From Echinometra lucunter (lineage: Eukaryota > Echinodermata > Echinoidea > Camarodonta > Echinometridae): a stretch of DNA of 64,000 bases. The position numbers were made by a program, and so were the translations under genes. Below, in pieces: positions 58,673 to 64,000 of the stretch. The stretch is from contig CM057161.1 of assembly GCA_029962745.1 (NCBI GenBank), positions 12,911,253 through 12,975,252 of the forward strand, given 5' to 3'. The notes beneath the pieces were generated by a model. The model was not told where the DNA came from, did not search any database, and was given only the letters and a program-made list of their open reading frames with translations. Numbering within the stretch: the stretch's first letter is position 1; the number at the start of each line of letters is the position of its first letter.

Positions 58673-60170
58673 TTTTGGAGTGAATGACTGGGGGTGTGGT
58701 GAAAAGAGGACAAGATGAAGAATGAAGGAAAATTAAAGGAATGGGGAAGAGAAGGGGAAAGTGAGATTGGGAGTGAGGGATTTGGGACTTGAGATGGAAT
58801 GATTGATGGAGAGCGAAGGAAAAGGGAAAAGAGTTCCAAAGAGATGAAAGAATGTAAGAGATAATTGATGGAGACATTGGAAAGTTGATGAATTAATTTG
58901 ATGATTTGAGATATTAGAACAAGGTGGACTTAACTCTTTATGAGTCATGCAAAGGCTTTTCCTTGTGCCACAATGTATTTCTCATGGGAAAGACTTGCCA
59001 TAGGCTTTGAGATTATCACTGTTTCAAGTGCAACATGAATCTGCTTTAATGGTGTCCACAAGATTGCCATGCAGCTAATCAATCCCAGAAATGGATGATT
59101 TTGCAGAGCTTCTGCATTGAACAGAGCAATCCTTCCACCAATTTATAGGCATTTTTTTGTGCTTATCGGCAAGTGTGGCCAGTGTGTGACTGTGCCAATC
59201 AGCACTCTTGGCAAATGAAAGGTTAAGAAGAAAAGGGTGAGGAGAGAAGGGAGAGGAGAGGAGAGGAGTGAAAAAGCATCATTGGAAGAAATATGAAGAT
59301 GGGATTAGAGTGGAAGGAAGCAAAGTGAAAGGAGCTCAGAAATGGAGGAGAGATTGAGAAGTATGGAAGAGATGGTAGAAGAAGACAAGATGGGAAAAGA
59401 GGTGAAGTGAATTAAGAGAAAAGGAAAGATGAAGGCAGAGAAGAAGGGTGAAAGGAATTAGGAGAGAAGGGATATGAATGGAAAGTGGAGGAGTAAACAG
59501 AGGAGATGAGATAGGAGTTTGGGGGAGTGAAGGGAGATGAAGAAGTTCAATTTGCTTTGGTAATTACAGCGTTAGGAGATGGAAGAAGCGTTCAGGAGGG
59601 ATGTAACATTGTAGAAGTAATTACTTTGAGGTTAGGCCCAAGGAACATGTTTAGGGAGGCTTAGAGGTATTTACAAACGCTTACCTAAATCTCTATCTCC
59701 AAGACAATTCTGGCTTATGACCACCTCACCGCTTTCTGCCGAAGTAATTGCTTGGTATTTGCCAGGCAAGATGAGATGTGCATTTGTCATTGTGTTATTT
59801 ACAAAAGCGCCTTATGAATGAAGAGTTTGAAAAGAGTGCGCATGTTTGAGATCGAGTTTCATGTGGTATTTTCCAAGAAGTTCCATTACATGTTTGTGAA
59901 GGGAGAATTTTCAGTACTATCTTTCAAAGGCTGTTTTCAAATAAAGCATGGCATTTATTTTTATTTCCATGCATTGCAACACATTGGTAAAACATTCATC
60001 TGATGAGGTGGCTAAGTTTGAAGTAATTTTGATGTGAATGTGCCCCAGTCACCTTTGCATTTAAAAAAAACTGAAGTACATGTATGGTATCAGCTGTATT
60101 ATATCAGTGTCTTGGAAAAATCACATTGAGCAAACACAATTACTCATTTTTGTGTAGAGTACTCTCTATC
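58673..60170. other. No gene; purine-rich stretch 58680-59560
   Basis: GGAGA/GAAGA-rich without a clear unit length to about 59560, then AT-rich sequence with nothing recognisable. Confidence 0.5.
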
Positions 60171-60666
60171 TTAAAGGCATTGGCTAACTTTGTGAGCAGC
60201 TGATTTAAAAAATTCTCAAACTAAGATGAAACATGTGTATGAGTACTTGTATTTATACTCAAAACCCCTGAAACCAACCATAATTTGGAAGGAAAAACTG
60301 TAAGCTGGACGCAAACCGCAATTTTATTAGCTTTCGTCTCGAGAGACACTGAACAAAGAGGACCGTTTGCGCGAATTCAAAAATACCGTTACTTGCCTTC
60401 CGCCGCGTGATACGTCAATACACACAGTGCAGTCCGTTGAGTCATGTGCGCATGCGCACTCCTTACGTTGGGTCTATGCAACTGACCCTAGTATATTTTT
60501 CAAACATTGGTTCACATTTCTAATATTTAAAAATACTTCCTGTGGATATTATGCTCTGAAACTTTCACACTGGTATTTTTACACTATAACCCTAATGTTT
60601 ATCCCATTTTTAAGTAATAAAATGAGATTTTTTTAAAATCATAACAATGTTAGCCAATGCCTTTAA
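60171..60666. mobile_element. TTAA-ended MITE, family B, copy 2
   Basis: Begins TTAAAGGCATTGGCTAAC and ends GTTAGCCAATGCCTTTAA, a perfect 18-bp terminal inverted repeat with TTAA tips. The interior (CTGGACGCAAAC, GCGCATGCGCAC) aligns in reverse with 46468-46959. The better preserved of the two copies. Confidence 0.9.
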
Positions 60667-63539
60667 GTAAATTAGTTCAGATTTTGATTTACTTTAACAC
60701 AATAACTTTGTATAAAAGCATGCTATCTGATTTTTATCATTATTTGTTGATTTTTCGATGGATAAGTCAGAGACTGATCCATACAAAGTTCACATAGAAA
60801 AAATAGATTATTCAAAAGTATGATTGACATAACATTATGATTATTTTGCAATGAAGAACTTAGAGATAAGATAACTCGGGAGGAAAAAGAGAGTAAACAT
60901 TTAAGACGTAGTATTTTCTCTTCAGTTCATTGACTTATGGCAAACAGTGTACCTATATGAAGTTCTCAGTTTTAAGAGTTTATTATTGTCCACCATTTAG
61001 TTGTGTATATGCTGGCTATTCATCTGGACCAGTGTGTAACTGTAACTTTGTACAAATAACCCTTTTTTGCCATCCTCTACTTGCTCCCCTCTTCAAGATG
61101 ATACACTTGTTACTTGTTACTTGTTGAGATAATCCCTGTTGCAGCTCACACTGGATGCTATACTGGGATGATTCTTTTATTTAATAATTAATATTGACGT
61201 GGTCATGTAGTACATAACTTTAAATTTAGATCAGAAATTATTGAATAATTAAATTCATATATCTCCCCCAGAATTATTTCATTTTTAAAAATTATCCAAT
61301 GAGTCTATTGACAGGTTGTGGGTTAAGTCCTTCTAGTTCTCACAATACTAGCAGGCTGAGATGATCATTGTATGTGTCCCTCTGCGTTCATATTATTCTT
61401 CAGTGCCGTTTTGCCATGCTATCTCCCACTGTCATGTCAACATGGAAAACACTTTGCTGTTTCTTGGCCTGTAATGTAAGCACCAGCCTGCTGGATATAA
61501 ACAAAACAAAGTGGTGGGGAGTCACTCCGTTGGGCAGCGAAAGAAGGTGATTCTGTTGCCATGGCGACAGAGGAAGCCCCAGTCTCTTCCCATCCACCCG
61601 ACGACCCATCATGATGGCAGGCCTAAAAGCCCTGAGATAATATACCCTGTATCATCTATGCTAATAACAGAGGGGAAAGTCTCTTTCTATATATTCCTCT
61701 CCCCAATCAAGTACCGCTGTGTACACACTGCTCCAAACTATAGGACATTAAGTTGAAATAAGGAAGAAAGATGGGGGGGGGGGGGGTGGGGGTGGGGGTG
61801 GACTGTTGGGATGCCTTAGAGCATTTTCGGAAACTAGGCAAACACTAATACCCATTCTCAATTGTATTCACATCTAATGCATACCTCTTGTGTAAAGCAG
61901 CTGTGCTTGAAAGATTGCCAAAAGCATACCTCTCTACAATGAATTGTATTGTGCTCAAGCTCATATGGAAGTTTATGAATACAATGTTTTATTTATGTAT
62001 GTGCCATGTGGAATATGATATTTTTAGCTTGCAACTATACATTTAGGGAAAGAATGTCCGCAGTGATAAGTTTCATCATGGCATTCCTTTGTTGCAAATG
62101 TAGGGCTGGAAGGGATGAATTGTGGAAATATAGACTTGAAAGGGTTTATTCTTTCTTCAATAATGCCTACAACTTATTTCATATGTTCTTTTCTGCTTTC
62201 ACTGAAATATTCTAGCCATGAAAGTAAGACAATAGATCGATTAGTCTTTAATTCATTCATTCAGCTTTTAAAGCATTGTGAGATAAATACTAGTCAGCTT
62301 TTGTCTCCAGTCTGAAAATTCTGATATTTTGACATATTATATCATCTTTTAACCCATTGAACGCTAAGGCTGAGGCTTGGGGTAGGGTTTGTGGAAAGTG
62401 TTTGTTATACTGAAATCAAATCGTGCTTAACAGGTTAAACTATCTCATGCATTTTTAATTATTCAAGGAAAAACCAGGCATCAGCATGTTGAAGTGTTAA
62501 AAATAATACAAGTAAGTAGAAAAGAGGGTTGTGAAAGACAAATCATCACTCATCTTTTTTACTCTTTCTGATTGTAATAAGTAATATCATCAGTCTGCCC
62601 TTCGGGTGTGCCCCACCCCATCCTCTCTCCCCCTTTCATTGCACTCACTGTATTGCAATGAATGGTCCATTAGTGCATTGTGTTCTCTGCATGTAGTGCT
62701 TGTGGTACATCCATCATCGCTCGTCACTTCATGGGGATTACGTCCATGTCTCCCGCCCCAGACGCTGTCCTGAGGATGCAAGGATCTGTCTTGTCAGCCC
62801 TCCAAACGGATTTCGAAATGGACTCTCCACTTGCCTTCAGTGGAGTGTTCATGTAGATTGTATAGATAGTCTATGGAATACATTTTTTACTGTGATCATA
62901 AGCTTACATACAGTCTGATGGCTATGGGTTGGAGAATGTGACATAGATCTCTTTGCTAAAGAGAGAGAAATCCTTTTAGGATCAAGCCTGAGAATGTGGA
63001 CGATTCACCAGTATGGTGAAGGTTGGAATATTTTGTAGTATCATGTACTTATCTTGGATAATCAGGAAAGATGATACTCTCTGAGTATATCCTTTCTATC
63101 TTAGTTTGATCGTGAAATCTTATTTGAGGATTCAAATTGGCATTCTTGAAAGGTAAGTCTCAACTTCTCTATTCGAACCGAATTTCTGTCTTTTTTTTTT
63201 TCGCACACTGTCTCTTTTGAATCCTTGTGTGTGTGTAGTTTTTTTTTCTTTTATGATTTTTGTATACTTTGATATGAGATTTTTTACGAAAGGAAAAAAA
63301 TTAATGTTCAGGAATTCATACATGAGTTTACAAAGTTACATCAGCTTGGCTTGCTTCTTAGAATATCCATGACTATCCCTAATACAAACTTTACAGGACT
63401 GTTTCCACATCTTCTGTAGATAAGATACTTCTTAATTTACCAGTATGGTATTCATCTCATTAACTATCTTAAGTTTTAGTTCCCAATTTTGCTCATGATA
63501 CAACAAAGGAGGAATATGATTTTGTAATGATAAGAATGA
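60667..63539. other. No confident gene; one X-box-like motif
   Basis: Mostly AT-rich. 61380-61650 is less AT-rich and has GTTGCCATGGCGAC at 61555-61568, one mismatch from a symmetric RFX-type X-box. A G-run lies at 61774-61800. No exon could be supported. Confidence 0.4.
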
Positions 63540-63885
63540 TAAGAACAATAAAATGAAGAACATTAATGATGATGAAAATAAACAATAATTATAATAGTAA
63601 TACAAATAATGATAACATTAATGATATTGGTAGTTAAAGTAATAATAATAATGGTAATGATGATAAGAGAAAAGAAACCCCAAACAAAACACAAACATAA
63701 AATAAACAAAACAATAAAATGAATGATGATGATAATGAAAATACTGCTGCTGCTGCTGCTGCTGCTGTTACTACTACTACTACTACTACTACTACTATTA
63801 CTACTACTACTACTACTACTACTACTGCTGCTACTGCTACTGCTGCTACTACTACTGCTTCTACTACTACTACTTGGGAAGCCTA
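63540..63885. repeat. AAT/GATA-rich stretch followed by CTG/CTA triplet array
   Basis: 63530-63735 is rich in AATAAT, GATGAT and AACAAA words. 63741-63875 is an uninterrupted triplet register of CTG, CTA, TTA and CTT codons, giving about 50 consecutive leucines in one frame. The mixed triplets suggest slippage and not coding. Confidence 0.95.
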
Positions 63886-64000
63886 TGTACTATGTATGTA
63901 CTATGTATACAGAGGGCCCTGCAGTTATATTATTACCCTGGCTGTAGCACTCAGTACATCCAAGGAAGAAATCCTACCAGGTTCCCGATCCATACACTTG
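63886..64000. other. Window end, no gene
   Basis: Nothing recognised. Confidence 0.4.

Noticed and set aside
63723..63947. Leucine-run open frame
   Set aside because: Translation of the CTG/CTA triplet array.

Overview
The window looks like non-model animal DNA: AT-rich, dense with short inverted-repeat elements, GA/CT tracts and ACATGTACATGTA-like strings, with small exons bounded by GT-AG signals. I infer a marine invertebrate, most likely an echinoderm such as a sea urchin. The tRNA-headed SINEs and many miniature inverted-repeat transposable elements (MITEs) fit this, but nothing here fixes the species. There is no bacterial gene organisation, and I see no tRNA, rRNA or CRISPR array.

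The centrepiece is a DNA transposon of about 12.8 kb at roughly 29107-41910. Its ends carry a perfect 22-bp inverted repeat (29117-29138 against 41882-41903). Just inside each end is an array of 62-64-bp repeats, each holding a hairpin of AGCAGAAGGGCGC and its complement. Between the arrays a plus-strand gene can be assembled from nine coding exons (30815-38082). All eight introns have GT-AG borders and every junction keeps the reading frame. The predicted parts, in order, are an N-terminal WW/basic module, an acidic linker, three tandemly duplicated Pro/Gln/His-rich exons, a Cys/His exon of zinc-binding type, two short linkers and a 572-residue last exon. That last exon has an RNase H-like transposase signature (TFDLQQ, YSDGCGGQNRN, then a downstream Asp/Glu). 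A probable non-coding first exon ends at 29417. Exon 1 shows a reading-frame conflict consistent with a 1-nt loss, so this copy may be damaged.

Left of the transposon (1-29100) I find no confident host gene. The stretch holds two TTAA-ended MITE families or their fragments, foldback elements, a roughly 2.4-kb purine-rich minisatellite (9355-11745) that keeps all three minus-strand frames open without being coding, tandem duplications, a minus-strand SINE and one good candidate host exon (27198-27290). Right of the transposon (41911-64000) there are two candidate minus-strand coding blocks (42026-42193 and 42605-42890). The rest is CT/GA tracts, more MITEs (46468, 51511, 54223, 56737, 58466, 60171), a plus-strand SINE (53385) and a final CTG/CTA triplet array. 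The window therefore reads as an intronic or intergenic host region repeatedly invaded by DNA transposons, with one large, nearly complete autonomous element.
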